Assembly: GCA_033297075.1 (NCBI GenBank)
Contig: MU858058.1
Span: 124,001 to 188,000, forward strand
Length of the DNA stretch: 64,000 nt
From: Rhypophila decipiens
Taxonomy: Eukaryota; Ascomycota; Sordariomycetes; Sordariales; Naviculisporaceae
Direction: 5' to 3'
Under the pieces are notes generated by a model. It worked only from the letters and a program-made list of their open reading frames with translations, was not told the DNA's origin and ran no database searches. Position numbers and translations under genes: made by a program. This document shows positions 1 to 15,818 of the stretch, piece by piece. How positions within the stretch are numbered: the first letter of the stretch is position 1; each line of letters starts with the position of its first letter.

Positions 1-208
1 CTCGCCCAGGCAGCCTTCTGAATCGCCCCCCCCGACTTGAAGCCATTCTTCGTGGAGGCTCACAACTACCGGCATTTCGGACACACAAGCAACAGAATAC
101 TAACCCTTCCAGGAACCATTAGCTTGAGTCTCTTGGAGTTCGTCCGTCTTATCGGGACCTACACACGTCACTCGATTTACACATCATCGATACAACAGCA
201 CAGCAAGC

Positions 209-2078
209 ATGGCCACTGCATCAGTATCAACCCCACTCAAGTCCCATACCGGGCTCTTTTCTTCCCGTACCGCTGGCGGACGGATGCCCTTGACCCCGTC
301 TCCTCGCCAGAACGCCATCCCCCTCAATCTCAAGTCGTCGCCTGGTACCCCTGACAAGTCAAGCAACGACGGGCAACCAACACGGGTGACGTCAAAGTCG
401 GTTTACGGAGGCAACCTCAGCTCCCACCTCGCTCGATCTTCTTCAGGCGCCCACCGCGATTCGCCAAAGTCCAACATCGCGCGTGGCGTTTCGACTCCCC
501 GCAAGGCTCTCGAGCTCGGTGTGTCGGACTTCACCCTCGTTGGCACTGGTGCACAAGCCAAGGGCAAATCTCCATCTAGCGGCAAGAAGAAGAAGACATC
601 TTTGAGACAAAAGGTTGCCAAGACCACGACCAGCTACGCCCCCGATCGCTTCATTCCCAACAGAAGCACAAGCTCCGCCATTTCCCATGTTGGTTCCGGC
701 AAACTCGACTTTCAGGAGAAGCAGAGATCACGAACCGGCAGTAGTGATGCCGTTCTTGCCTCTGCCACCGATGATGCCATTGCTGCCCTGGAGGGATTGA
801 ATCTCGACGACAACGAGTCGGAACCTACCTCTCGGCCGTCTCCCAACACTGTGGCCTACCAAGACTCATTGGCGAATGCTTGCGGTGTCAACATCGGCCA
901 GCGAATTCTCCAGTTCAAGCCCGCTGCACCAGAGTCTTCCAAGCCTGTCGATCTGCGTCAGCAATACAACCGACCACTGAAGCCTGCCGGAGTAGGTGCC
1001 CAGTTTCGCCGTCGCATTGCCACCACTCCTGAGCGTGTGCTCGATGCGCCAGGTCTTATTGACGACTACTATCTCAACCTTCTCGACTGGAGCTCTGGAA
1101 ATCAAGTAGCCATCGGTCTTGAGCGCAGTGTCTACGTCTGGTCGGCAGATGAGGGTTCAGTCAGCTCCCTCCTCGAGACATCCCCTGACACCTATGTCAG
1201 CAGCGTCAAGTGGTCAGGTGACGGAGCCTACGTCGGCGTTGGTCTCGGAACTGGCGAGGTGCAGATTTGGGATGTTGCCGAAGGTGTCAAGATCCGCAGC
1301 ATGTTCGGCCATGACACACGTGTTGGCGTTATGGGATGGAGCAAGCACCTGCTCTCCACGGGAGCCAGAAGCGGCCTGGTTTTCAACCACGATGTCCGTA
1401 TTGCGGAGCACAAGGTTGCCGAGCTTGTCTCCCACACGTCTGAGGTTTGCGGCCTCGAGTGGCGCTCCGATGGTGCGCAGCTCGCCACGGGAGGAAATGA
1501 CAATCTGGTCTCCATCTGGGACGCCCGGTCTCTCAGCGTGCCCAAGTTCACCAAGACCAATCACAAGTCGGCCGTCAAGGCTCTTGCATGGTGCCCATGG
1601 AATATGAACCTCCTCGCTACTGGGGGTGGCTCCTATGATCGCAACATTCACTTCTGGAACACGACTTCGGGAGCGCGCGTCAACAGCATCGACACTGGGG
1701 CTCCCGTTACCAGCCTCCGGTGGGCTCCTCATTACCGCGAGATCGTGAGCTCTAGCGGCTTCCCTGACAACTCGTTGAGCATCTGGAGCTACCCTACCCT
1801 CGTGCGAAATGTCACAATCCCCGCCCACGACAGCAGAATTCTTTACAGCAGTCTGAGCCCAGACGGCCAGATGTTGGCTACAGCCGGTGAGTAGACGGAC
1901 CCGAGAGAGATTCTTAAGTACTTTGATTACGGCTAGCTAACCTATCCGATCTGCAGCATCTGATGAGAGTCTGAAGTTCTGGAAGATTTTCGAGAAGAAG
2001 CCCGGTTCTTCTTCGACCGTCAGTGGTGTTGGCGCATCAGGCAAGGCCGAGATGGGCAAGCAGATGACAATTCGCTAA
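209..2078 (+). CDS. cdc20: Cdc20, WD40 activator of the anaphase-promoting complex
   Basis: Two exons, 209-1886 and 1957-2078, give 599 residues. The 70-bp intron has a GTGAGT donor, a GCTAAC branch site near 1936 and a CTGCAG acceptor. The N-terminal ~270 residues are basic and Ser/Thr-rich and contain the C-box DRFIPNR (146-152), which docks on the APC/C. A seven-bladed WD40 propeller fills residues ~275-590. The entry sequence VLDAPGLIDDYYLNLLDWS has the Cdc20/Slp1 form rather than the Cdh1 form. Exon 2 supplies the last blade strand and the C-terminal Ile-Arg tail that binds the APC/C TPR subunits; without splicing the protein would stop after TAGE and lose this tail. Known role: activates APC/C to ubiquitinate securin and cyclin B at anaphase, and is the target of the spindle checkpoint. 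TOA1 follows on the same strand after 1.2 kb. Confidence 0.97.
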
Positions 2079-3322
2079 AAGAAGATGTGACCCCACCAAG
2101 CTGGTCAATGTCAGAGTCAACATATACATGCATCAAATCATGTATCAACCAACGGTAGGTATAAAATGGTTCTCTTTCTGGCAGCATATCGGTTTTGGGA
2201 TATCCCTGGCATTATGGGTCGTCATTTTCAGCGTGGAGTTGGGGGCAACATGGTGGTGTTTTTTTGCTCTGAGCTCGCCTCGCAATGCGACACTTGAACT
2301 GGGACTGGGTCATTCACATTCCGTCAAGGGGAAAGGAATTGTTCACATTTGTTTGGTCATGAAGTTATGAATTGCATACGGAGTTACAGTACATGCCCGA
2401 CCAGGAGCCTTTTTGGGCGGTGGCGGTCGCAGGAAGACCTGTTTAAGTAGTTGACAGACCAGATACTGTATTTTGATAAATCAGATCGGTATTGTATTAT
2501 AATAATTGTAGGATCAGGCAAAAGAGAAATGGTGAATTTTTGGCATTAAAGAAGTAGAGATATAATTGCATGTGCAACATTCAGAGTGCTGGATTTTGTA
2601 TCCAACAGCGAAACATCAAACTTTGCTTTGTGGCTTGGCACTTCCTAAACTTAATGGTAAGGTGTAAAAGTGGGTCTCGTCCAGTATTTAATGCCAAGAT
2701 CGGCACCAGGCCAATTCTTCCCCCCTTCATTCAGCCTCTGTGTGCTTGGTGGTTGGTCTGAGCGCAGTGGCTGATGATTGATGACAAAGCTGCTTTTCGA
2801 ACGTCAAGGCCTGAAAGACAACACCCGCCAACTTACCCAATACATCTCTCACAAGCAAATCAGCGTCTCCTCCAAAAAGCTGTGGCGCGAACCCCCAGAA
2901 GTGACGAGATACTACACGCCGGTCTAGAAGTACAAGACTGCAGGAAAGAGGATTGCGACGAATCTAGAGGTGTGAGAAGCGAAGTACGGAACATTACGTT
3001 TGCGAGTGCGGGCGGTTCTTTCGTCTGAGGATCCGCATCCCGCATCCGCATCCCTCTTTCGAGCGACTCAACTCCACCACCGTCATCTACAACTTTGCCT
3101 ACCGTGCAACCAAACCTGCCAAATCGACCCTCCGAAGCAAAAGAGATTTGACAGCGGCAGGTCCAGTAGAAGATAAATTGACAACAACGGTTTTCCTTGG
3201 GTCGCGGAAATCCGAACTCAACAGGTCTGGGTTGGGAGTCACGTTGCTTGTGGAACCAACCTCGCTTTGCGCCTTCGCCCTTCTTTCCAGCCCATTCTAT
3301 ACCTCGTCAGGACCGCCTCAAG
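2079..3322. other. Intergenic: CDC20 3' region and TOA1 leader
   Basis: No coding region was recognised. The first half is AT-rich, with a TACGGAGTTACAGTAC-type short motif near 2378 that is common in fungal spacers. The second half, from about 2700, is C-rich and should hold the TOA1 promoter and 5' leader. Short open frames here have no family signature. Confidence 0.6.
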
Positions 3323-5136
3323 ATGTCGAACGCACAAGTTGGTACCGTCTATGACCATATCATCTCAGAGGTGATAAATGCCGTGCGTGTCGATTTCGAG
3401 GAGAATGGAGTCGACGACGGCGTACTGGAGGAGCTGAAAAAGGTAAGAATGACTCTCCTCTTCTCTTGCATCTCTTCTCCATCATTTTCCCATCGTCGCC
3501 CTTCGAATTCCATCAAAATCTCTCCTGATTCCCTTTGAGAATGCAATTTCGATTTCGAAAATGCCCTCTTCTCAATACTTTCTTATGTGCGCGAAGGACA
3601 AACTCTGTCGCGATTCATCATGTCGGACAAGCGTCTGCCTACGCTGGCGGGCGGCCTCGGGTGTCGGGAGAGGCGAGAGTGGTGGAGAGCAGCGGTTCAG
3701 GGTGGGCGACCCAGCGCCTTTTGGGTCTCTTTTAAGTTGGGACTCAGCCCGCAGAGGAATGCCCCTCCCATCCCGTCCGCACCTCCGATTGGACAGAGCC
3801 CCAATCAACGTCACGTGCTCCCCTTTACCCCTTTTGGGGAGTGTGGCCTCGAGACATGATATAAAACACCAAGCGAGGTATTCACGGATTGCTAACATTT
3901 CTAACCACAGGGCTGGCAACATAAGCTGTCGCAGCTCAACGTCGCCCAATTTCCCTGGGATCCCAAGCCTGATCCACCTCCTGCACAAGCAACAACAGCC
4001 CAGCAAGCCCAGGCATCAAACCCCACACCTGCCCCGGTCGCTGCTAGCTACACGCAGTCGACGTTGAGCCCGCAGACGTCGGCTCAGCCAATCTCTCTTC
4101 CAGCAGGCCACCTTAATGGTAGCGGTGTCGCCATCAAGAGCGAGCCGGGACACGTTAACCACGAGCTCCATCCCCATATCAAGCAGGAGCCTGGTGCTAA
4201 TGGCACACATGTTCCGACATCCCTCCCCCAGTTTCCCCCTGGTACTCAGGCGGGGAGCATCGCACAAATGCGCGCCGCGGCGGCTGTGGCAGATCGTTTT
4301 GGTCAGCGTGCCTCAGCCTCCATCCAAGCCATTCACGGCGCTCCGGCTCCGCAGCAACCAGGCCAGCAAGTGCAACAGCAGCAGGCTCACCCAGGTCAAC
4401 AGCATGGGCTCCCGCCTCATATGATGGGTCAGCAACGCCCACAGCAGGTATCTCAGCAGCAACAATACCAACAACAAATTGCAGTCCAGATGCGTATGCA
4501 GCAACAGCAACAGCAACAGCATCCCCAGCACCCCCAACACCCCCAACATCCCCAGCAAGGTCGTCCCCCGAATGGTCTCCCGGCAGCCCAGGTCGATGGG
4601 CCAACTGGCGAGGTATACGAGGGCGTTCTGATGCGTCGCGACGCTCAAGGACGTCCTGTCGAGATGAGCCGCTTCGAGATCGACGAGCTGCTGCACGCCC
4701 AGCTCGCAGCCCGCGCCAAGCAGATGGAGGGCGGCGGCCTGATGCTCCCGGTCAAGCAGGCAACACGGCATCGCGGCATCGCCGGCGAGAAGAACCCCGC
4801 GTCTACTCAGGTTGACGGGATCGACGATGACATCAAGGATGAGGATCTGGACGACGAAGACGCTATTAACTCTGACTTGGACGATTCTGATGATGACGGC
4901 GAGGAAGACGACGACGATGAGGAGTTCGGCGGGTATATGATGCTCTGCATGTACGACAAGGTCCAGCGCGTCAAGAATAAGTGGTAGGTTGAGGTTCCCC
5001 CATGAGTTACAAGCGAGAAAAATACTAATCTCTTTTTCCTTCTTTTTACAGGAAGTGCACCATGAAGGATGGTGTCATGACGGTCAGCGGGAAGGAGTAC
5101 GTTTTCCACAAGGGCACCGGGGAGTTTGAGTGGTAG
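3323..5136 (+). CDS. TOA1: TFIIA large (alpha/beta) subunit Toa1
   Basis: Three exons, 3323-3442, 3911-4983 and 5052-5136, give 425 residues. Exon 1 encodes the start of the N-terminal four-helix bundle (VGTVYDHIISEVINAV), and exon 2 continues it with GWQHKLSQLNVAQFPWD. The middle is a low-complexity spacer with a polyglutamine run and HPQ repeats (encoded around 4490-4560). An acidic Asp/Glu block follows (~4820-4930). The C-terminal beta-barrel segment (YMMLCMYDKVQRVKNKWKC) closes with a TGEFEW end typical of the family. TFIIA stabilises TBP on the TATA box and partners with Toa2. Intron 1 is 468 bp, far longer than other introns in the window; its acceptor CTAACCACAG restores the conserved GWQ sequence in phase 0. 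Intron 2 (68 bp) removes an in-frame TAG. Confidence 0.95.
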
Positions 5137-6240
5137 AGAAGCTTTCTCTCCTCCCTCGTCCGGGCGTCATGTCGGTTCCTACCAGGCGTATCCGGTAAAC
5201 GGCCGATGTATCATTAATTTTCTCGTCTTTTCTGTGGGTCTTTCAAAGTAGCCCACCTGGCTTTTCTCTGGACCATCGATGGGTCATCATCGCCGTGGAA
5301 AACGTTTTGCTTTATTTTCTGTTCCGGCATGCTGGTTATTCCTTTTTCCTCTTTTCCTCTTTTTTCCCAACTTTGGCTTTTCCGTCTCAGTCTAATCCTT
5401 CCTTTACTGCCGGATTTTTGAACTGGACGGACCTGGATGATTAAAAAGATTCTTGTTTGGCCCTCATTTTCTTTTCTTGTCTTTTCTGGCTTTGCGAGAG
5501 TTTAGGGGACGAATATGGGTGGAGACAACAAGCAGGCAAGCGAAAAGAAAACCCCCGAAAAAACAATAACATGACTGTCACGAGCCTCTCGGGGCCTTCA
5601 ATATATACGCAGTATATTGCATTATGATTCTCCCGAGCCATATGGTATGGTAGAGGCACTCCAGGTCAACTTTCGCAAATCACCCTGTTACACATCATTG
5701 GCGAATGCTGAGGTAAAAGAGTGAACCCTTTATTGAGGATAAAAGATAGGTAAAGACCCAAAAATGTACATCTGATTTGCTGTCTATGCACGCCGCGCTA
5801 TCCGTAATCACTGCTGGATACAAAATAAAGAAATAGTAGAAAAGCCTTCCCAGACAGAAACCCGCCGCTATACAACAAAAAGGAAACCCAACTTCAACCT
5901 AGACAAAAAAAAAAATGTAAAAAGAAACAGGGGAACCACGCTAGCTCAAAGTGCGTGATACAATTATTCCATGCGTTCCACCGTCCGTCCGTTCATGTTC
6001 CACGTATCCATCTTGGAATGCGTAAACCATCACTGCATCCATTTTCATCCACTCTCTCAAATCCCCTCTCATGGCATCTAGTGAGGCGGCGGAATCAAAA
6101 CACCAGGAAGTCAGAAAACATATTGAACGCCAACAACTGTGCGAGAGACCCCTTTTCTCCTCCGTTTTGATGTTATCCGGAAATATCACAAAAGAATCGA
6201 AAGTTCCAACACAAGCCTTGACGAAAGCCCGTCAGTCTGC
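5137..6240. other. Intergenic: convergent 3' ends of TOA1 and PEX13
   Basis: No gene recognised. The stretch 5210-5400 is pyrimidine-rich (repeated CTTTTTCCTCTTTTCC), as expected of a TOA1 3' UTR. The remainder is AT-rich. Overlapping short frames on both strands at 5940-6390 show no family signature. Confidence 0.55.
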
Positions 6241-6519
6241 TCAACCCAGCATTAAAAGACACCGTAACTTGAGTTTGAATTCATCCTTCACAAAAGGCAA
6301 GCTTTCAATGAACTTCCTCTCCAAGCTGACAGGAATTCTTACTACCTTTTTCGTTTCTGCAATCGACCCAGGTGCAAAAACGTAATCCACGAATTTTACC
6401 TCCGCCCCGCCCACCGATTGAAAATATGTCGTCTGGATGTCAGAAGGGCGGCCGGTCAAGTATAGCCCACGCTCAATATTGATCCTGTGCTTAAGCCTGC
6501 TGGGCAAACTTCCATATTC
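6241..6519 (-). other. Open frame of unknown origin downstream of PEX13
   Basis: This is a 93-codon stretch (including its terminal stop) with no internal stop, in the same reading frame as PEX13 and its duplicated tail, lying directly after the second tail stop. It has no usable in-frame ATG near its 5' end. The peptide (for example VGGAEVKFVDYVFAPGS and KKVVRIPVSLERKF) looks protein-like, but I do not recognise a family. It may be a decayed exon, an unrecognised 3' piece, or chance. Confidence 0.25.
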
Positions 6520-6696
6520 CTAGATAAGCTGTGACTCCTGGAAGCTTTCTGCCGAAACATCGCCCACCTTTGTCGACGGAAGGGCAGGGGAAGGCATCGT
6601 TTTCGTCAACACGTTAGGCACACCCACTGTGCTCGTGGGCAATTTGGTCTTAATACCCTCAGTGGCTGGCGTGTTCCGAGCCGCAGCTGTGGGTCC
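6520..6696 (-). repeat. Second copy of the PEX13 C-terminal tail (tandem duplication)
   Basis: This 177-bp unit abuts the PEX13 stop codon and repeats the last 58 codons plus stop of PEX13 (6697-6873) without a single indel. Translated in the PEX13 frame it reads from GPTAAARNTPATEG to KVGDVSAESFQESQLI, then a TAG at the equivalent place. I count 35 of 58 residues identical to the PEX13 tail, with many conservative replacements (K/R, S/T, D/E, M/L). No start codon precedes it, so it would need stop readthrough or alternative splicing to be expressed. Otherwise it is a relic. Confidence 0.8.
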
Positions 6697-8145
6697 CTAG
6701 TGAAACTGAGACTTCTGGAAGCTTTCCGCCGTAACATCGCCCACCTTTGTGGACGGAAGGGCAGGAGGAGGCATCGTTTGCGTCATCGCGCCAGGCGCAC
6801 TCACTGTGCTCGTGAGCGAGTTCGTCCTACTGCTATCGCTGGCTGGCGTGTTCTTGATGGCAGCTATGGGCTGGCCAGGCTTCCGGAGGATCTCGAGGAA
6901 GTTGGCGGGCAAGTAACCAATTCTGCCATCGCGAGCGCGGCACTTCCACCACTCGCTAGCGTTGCCCAGAGGGTCGGCCTTGCTGAGTACGGCGACGAGA
7001 TCACCCTTGTGAACCTCGAGATCAACACCCTGCACCGCAGCTTGTCCCACGGCTGCTGGTGAGAAGTCGTACAGCGCGCGGCAGAATTCAAGCTGATTTG
7101 GGTCCACGGGTTGTTGTTGTTGTAGCATCAGCTGGCGACGTCGCTCATCCTCCTCGGCGTTGTTTGCCAGAGAGCGGATCACCCTGCTCATCACATATGG
7201 GAGACCGAATGCAGCCAGAAGGAAAAAGAAGAGCGGCTTCCGGCTGGGCTTGGGTGGGCCTCCTGGACCGCCAGGAGCTCCCTCGGGAATGGGTAGTTGA
7301 CGTCCCTCGAACCGAGCAAAGGCAGCGGGGGTAAGCGCGGTTGCGTCGGCAGGAAGCGGCCGCCCCGTCAGTTTTGCAATTAGCGTCCGGATCCAGCGCA
7401 TTATTGTAAAAATTCCTAGGACGGATCCGAGCGTTTGTCGTAGGTTTCCGAATTGCTCTGCCACCGCAACCATTGCTAAATGAGAATAGGTTAGACATGT
7501 CTTGGGGAGAGCTAACTGCAGTCGTGGGCAGGTCCTTACCAAAGAAACTTGAGTGTGTTGCCATGTAGGTACTCTCCAACATCTGGGCAAACCCGCCAAA
7601 GGCTCCCACGATGCCTTCCAACATCTGAAATGTTGCTTGTGTGCTCATGTTGAAGCGGTTGGTCAAACTCTCCGGGTTGTTTGGGTCGCCTGGCATTCCC
7701 ATGCCACCGGGCATACCGCCGCCGTACATACCGCCGCCATACATGCCCCCGTAACCACCCATTGAGCCGTACATGCCACCGCCCATGCCGCCCATGCCAC
7801 CCATACCGCCCATACCTCCATAACCGCCGTACCTTGAGTAGGGTGACGAGTATGGTGATGAATATGCTGAGCCGTAAGAACCGTAGGGACTAGCGCCTAA
7901 CGGCCTGCTGTAAGCCGCGGCATTCTGATTGACAGCCGAAGTGAGGGATGGCGGTATGGCAGGTATCGTAGGAGCCGCTGACGATAACGTGGAGGTGGCT
8001 GTCGAGGTAGCTGGAGGAACCGTAGTACCAGATGCTGCGGGATAAAGTCAGTATGAGTTGCTAGTTCGGGCTGCAGTAGAACAAACGTACCAGGAGTGGC
8101 GGCAGTGGCGCCTGCGCGCTCCCATGGTTTCGGAGGCGATGCCAT
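6697..8145 (-). CDS. PEX13: Peroxin-13, peroxisomal docking-complex membrane protein
   Basis: Exons 8145-8091, 8034-7540 and 7475-6697 (reading direction) give 442 residues. The start MASPPKPWERAG is the signature N-terminus of the family. Residues ~60-130 are Gly/Tyr/Met-rich repeats (YGGMYGGGMYGGG), a low-complexity region typical of Pex13. A conserved block at 184-215 (AMVAVAEQFGNLRQTLGSVL) and a hydrophobic segment at ~262-285 form the membrane region. An SH3 domain occupies ~312-380 (ALYDFSP, EWWKCRARDGRIGYLPANF). Known role: forms the peroxisomal matrix-protein import pore with Pex14 and binds Pex5. Both introns are under 65 bp and phase 1. The tail KVGDVTAESFQKSQFH is duplicated immediately downstream. 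Confidence 0.95.
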
Positions 8146-9189
8146 CTTTTCCAACTGTGTCGATATCGCTTCTTTTGTTCGTTCCTCCTTCACTGTCTTT
8201 TCTCTCCTAGAACTCTTGCTGTCGTGGTGGTGCAGTGAGATGTGCTGCGATGCCGGCCGGCTAATGGTTACCGGGGCTTTGGGCGATGGAGGAGTCTGGA
8301 CGGGTTACCGCCCTGTCGCGGGAAACCAGCTCGTCTCAGACGTCACAGCAACAAGCAAATGTGTGTGCAGCGGATGGAAAGTCTCTGTTGAGAAGAGAAG
8401 GGATTGGCGATGTCAACAAGATTGTCGTAGGAAACCCACGGCTGCGATTCTGTCCTTTGGAGTCGCACGACGAACAGATATTTGGAACAGAACGTGTCGG
8501 GTCGTGGTGTGGTTCTTGTGGAATTGCGGATCGTAGAATGCGGCTGGGATGACAAACGAAGGCAAGGTGGAGAAACAAGGTTTGGTGGTCGAATAAAGCC
8601 GGGGAAAAATGGGGGTCTTCTGCATTTGCTTGTGAACCTCGGTATTTTGGGGCGGGATATGGACTTCCTTCAGCACTGGGCAGTCACTGGCTTGAAGAGT
8701 GGCGAGGCCCGTCGGGGACCAGGCCAGAACTGGTGGGATGCCACGGACTACTGCCCCACTTTTTCCCGTGCCTCGGGGCGGTTACCCAACTCCCCTGTCG
8801 TCATGGGGAATCTTGTCTTGGCGTCAACTCCCGTGTGCCGTGGAACAAATGTGTAATCAACAGCTCAACACCAGGGTGACAAAATGTCCGTACGGCATCG
8901 TGCAACATCTTCTCACCACCAAATGTTATCGACGTACGGCCATATTAGCGAGAGAGCCCTTTTAAACACCCAGCGGCAAGTAGGAGGAGTGAACAAGTGG
9001 GCCATATCTCAGATATCTGATATCTGATTTATTTCGGGCAAGTGAATCGCCAGCGTTACATGTGAGGTTTCGGTTCCTTCACCATCGATATCACCACCTC
9101 CTTGTCCCTACCTTTCGACAATGACTTTTCTCAACTGGGTTACACCTAGATCAAACTTCTTCCCGTAGAAGCTAGGCCAACATCAACAA
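8146..9189. other. Intergenic between PEX13 5' end and the BiP-like gene 3' end
   Basis: Both flanking genes are on the minus strand, so this interval should hold the PEX13 promoter and the 3' UTR of the Hsp70 gene. No coding region, RNA gene or repeat was recognised; the open frames on either strand are unconvincing. Confidence 0.6.
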
Positions 9190-12052
<2,863 letters not shown>

Positions 12053-12340
12053 GATGAAATATGCTCTGCTCTTTGATTTTTGGTCTTTGCGTGGGTGTTG
12101 GTATATTTGGTGATGGTATGTCAGGGTATCGGGGCAAGATGAAAGTAAACAAATGACGAGGTCTTGATGTGAAAGGGCTCTGGTAGGTATTTCTCGATCG
12201 ATCCGTATCCTCAAGAGTCCTGACTGTGGTTGTATGTATAGATAAGGAAGGCAGGTGTATGTATGCAAGTTAAGGATGTAGGTAGACAAGTACTTATCGT
12301 GCCTACCAGATACTCAGTCGAAGCAGCACGACAGCGCCTT

Positions 12341-12346
12341 TATAAA
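12341..12346 (-). promoter_or_regulatory. Candidate TATA box of the BiP-like gene
   Basis: The sequence TTTATAAA here is palindromic and lies about 290 bp upstream of the Hsp70 start codon. It is the best TATA match in the upstream region. I saw no clear CCAAT-N9-CCACG ER-stress element near it. Confidence 0.3.
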
Positions 12347-12832
12347 CCAGAACAACATCAACATCTAGCCACCTCTCTACAACAATTCAACAATTCATTC
12401 CCTCTGATTCTGTCCTCATCCAGAATGATCTTCACTCTACCACAGAAACGATCTGTCCCTAAAAGGTGAATCACGGTCTCGAATGTCTTGACCCGCCAGC
12501 CATCTATGACTCCCAGTTTTAAAATTACTCGGTGGTTTGAAGTTCCCTTGGTCGAAAGGCAGGGGCCACGTTCAGACAAGGTTCACACACACGAGGAACG
12601 AACCAACTACACAGCACACAATTGAAGAGGACACATCTCAGCAACTCGCGTCAAGTGAGGCAAGGTATCTCGATAGCCGCAGGACAGCAGATCCCGGGTG
12701 GTCACTTCTGGGCCGGCCGCCAACAGTCACCAGCCGCAGTGAGACGAGGCATCTGGCCTCGAGTTGGTTGATTCCTGGATAAAAAGAATTGCCATGATAG
12801 TCCTGACGCCTCAACGCTCAATCCTCGGACAT

Positions 12833-12855
12833 CTGGCTGGCTGGCTGGCTGGCTG
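12833..12855. repeat. (CTGG)n microsatellite
   Basis: Five full CTGG units followed by CTG. Simple tandem repeat in non-coding DNA. Confidence 0.9.
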
Positions 12856-13480
12856 TGTCTTCACAGTGGCTGAGCCGGCAGCGCTCGCTTTCACTGAAAA
12901 CCGAGCCCACGCCCAAACAGACCTAAATCGTATATCCATCATCCTACTGCAGCCGTTCGTCCTAGAATCCCACTAACCTGAACGCATCCGCAAAATACAC
13001 ACGCTGTCGAGCATGTTCTTGCAAATCTTTCTGCAATCTGTCCTCATCACCATTTCGAGCCCAACATCTCTAAGCGCTTCAAGATATCAAGAATACGATA
13101 CGATGCAGTGACTCACCACTCATCCCGAATCTCCGTCAAACAGAAACGGCCCATCGATCCATCAAATCTCCCAAGCCGAGTCGCCAACGGATGTATTGCA
13201 TCTCTCATGGATCTCAGGTGTTTTGGTGACTCCGGATCACCAGCCCCGCCATGTCAAAGATTCCAGAGACTACCCGGACCCTGCAAAACAACAAAATCAC
13301 TCCCGTCCTCTTTGTTTGTTGAAATGTTGAAATCTGTTCTTTTGATGATCTTCTCATCGAACTTGTTTCTGTATCGGGTTGTGTCATTTCTGTCCAATCT
13401 GGCCTTGCTTGAGTGACTCATTGAACTTGTTGCTGGAGTCGATCATTCAGGGGTCAAGTACAGTACTAATACACGAATGG

Positions 13481-13508
13481 GTACCGTATTGTTCACAATA
13501 CGGGGTAC
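13481..13508. repeat. Hairpin-forming inverted repeat
   Basis: The core arms CCGTATTGT and ACAATACGG are perfect complements around a 2-nt centre, and GTACC/GGTAC partly extends them. The spacer around it has several TACGGAG/TACTCCG-like motifs. Function unknown. Confidence 0.6.
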
Positions 13509-14091
13509 ACGGAGTAAATTCACTTGAAATGTGAGCATATACGGAAACCAGCCAACCACAAGCCTTGTCAATTTACATGTGATAGTATTCGCACCTGGCA
13601 AGGATACATCTCCATACGAGATATGGAATCAAACATCTCACACGCAAACACATCTGGCCTTTCTTCTTGCTTTCATTTCAAACTCGCACTATTACCCTCA
13701 AAATAGCGCCGACAGTTTCAACTTTGGAGCCACAATCGGTCGAGGCAAATGACCTGATAGCGGCAACATCATAGGCGCATCAAGCTACCAAGTCCGAGTC
13801 TCGCATCTTCGACGCCTTCACCAAGCCTCACCCAACAAACCAACAAAAGGGCGATTCATAAAAATTTGTTCCTTCTAAATCATGTATTAAATATTACTCT
13901 ATCATTTACAGTCCATCGAATTGAGCCCCCATCTCGAGAGGCCCGGGAATCCAAAAAAAGACTGAAACCACAAATATATACAGCCGAATATAAGACCCTG
14001 ATTAACCCAACCAACCCACCGTCGTTCTCTTCCCGTTTCCCATGTAAATGTCAAACCCTTTTATACCGCCCATTTATACCCACAACCAAAC

Positions 14092-15818
<1,727 letters not shown>

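Larger units (their letters stand above)
12053..14091. other. Intergenic: BiP-like promoter and CYP51 3' region
   Basis: No gene recognised in 2 kb. It contains a (CTGG)n microsatellite at 12833-12855 and a near-perfect hairpin at 13481-13508. The part nearest 12053 should hold the Hsp70 promoter. The part before 14092 should hold the CYP51 3' UTR and is AT-rich. Confidence 0.55.

Noticed and set aside
12600..12990. Possible small gene with CTGG repeats
   Set aside because: The frames are short and interrupted, and the repeat is a simple microsatellite in spacer DNA.
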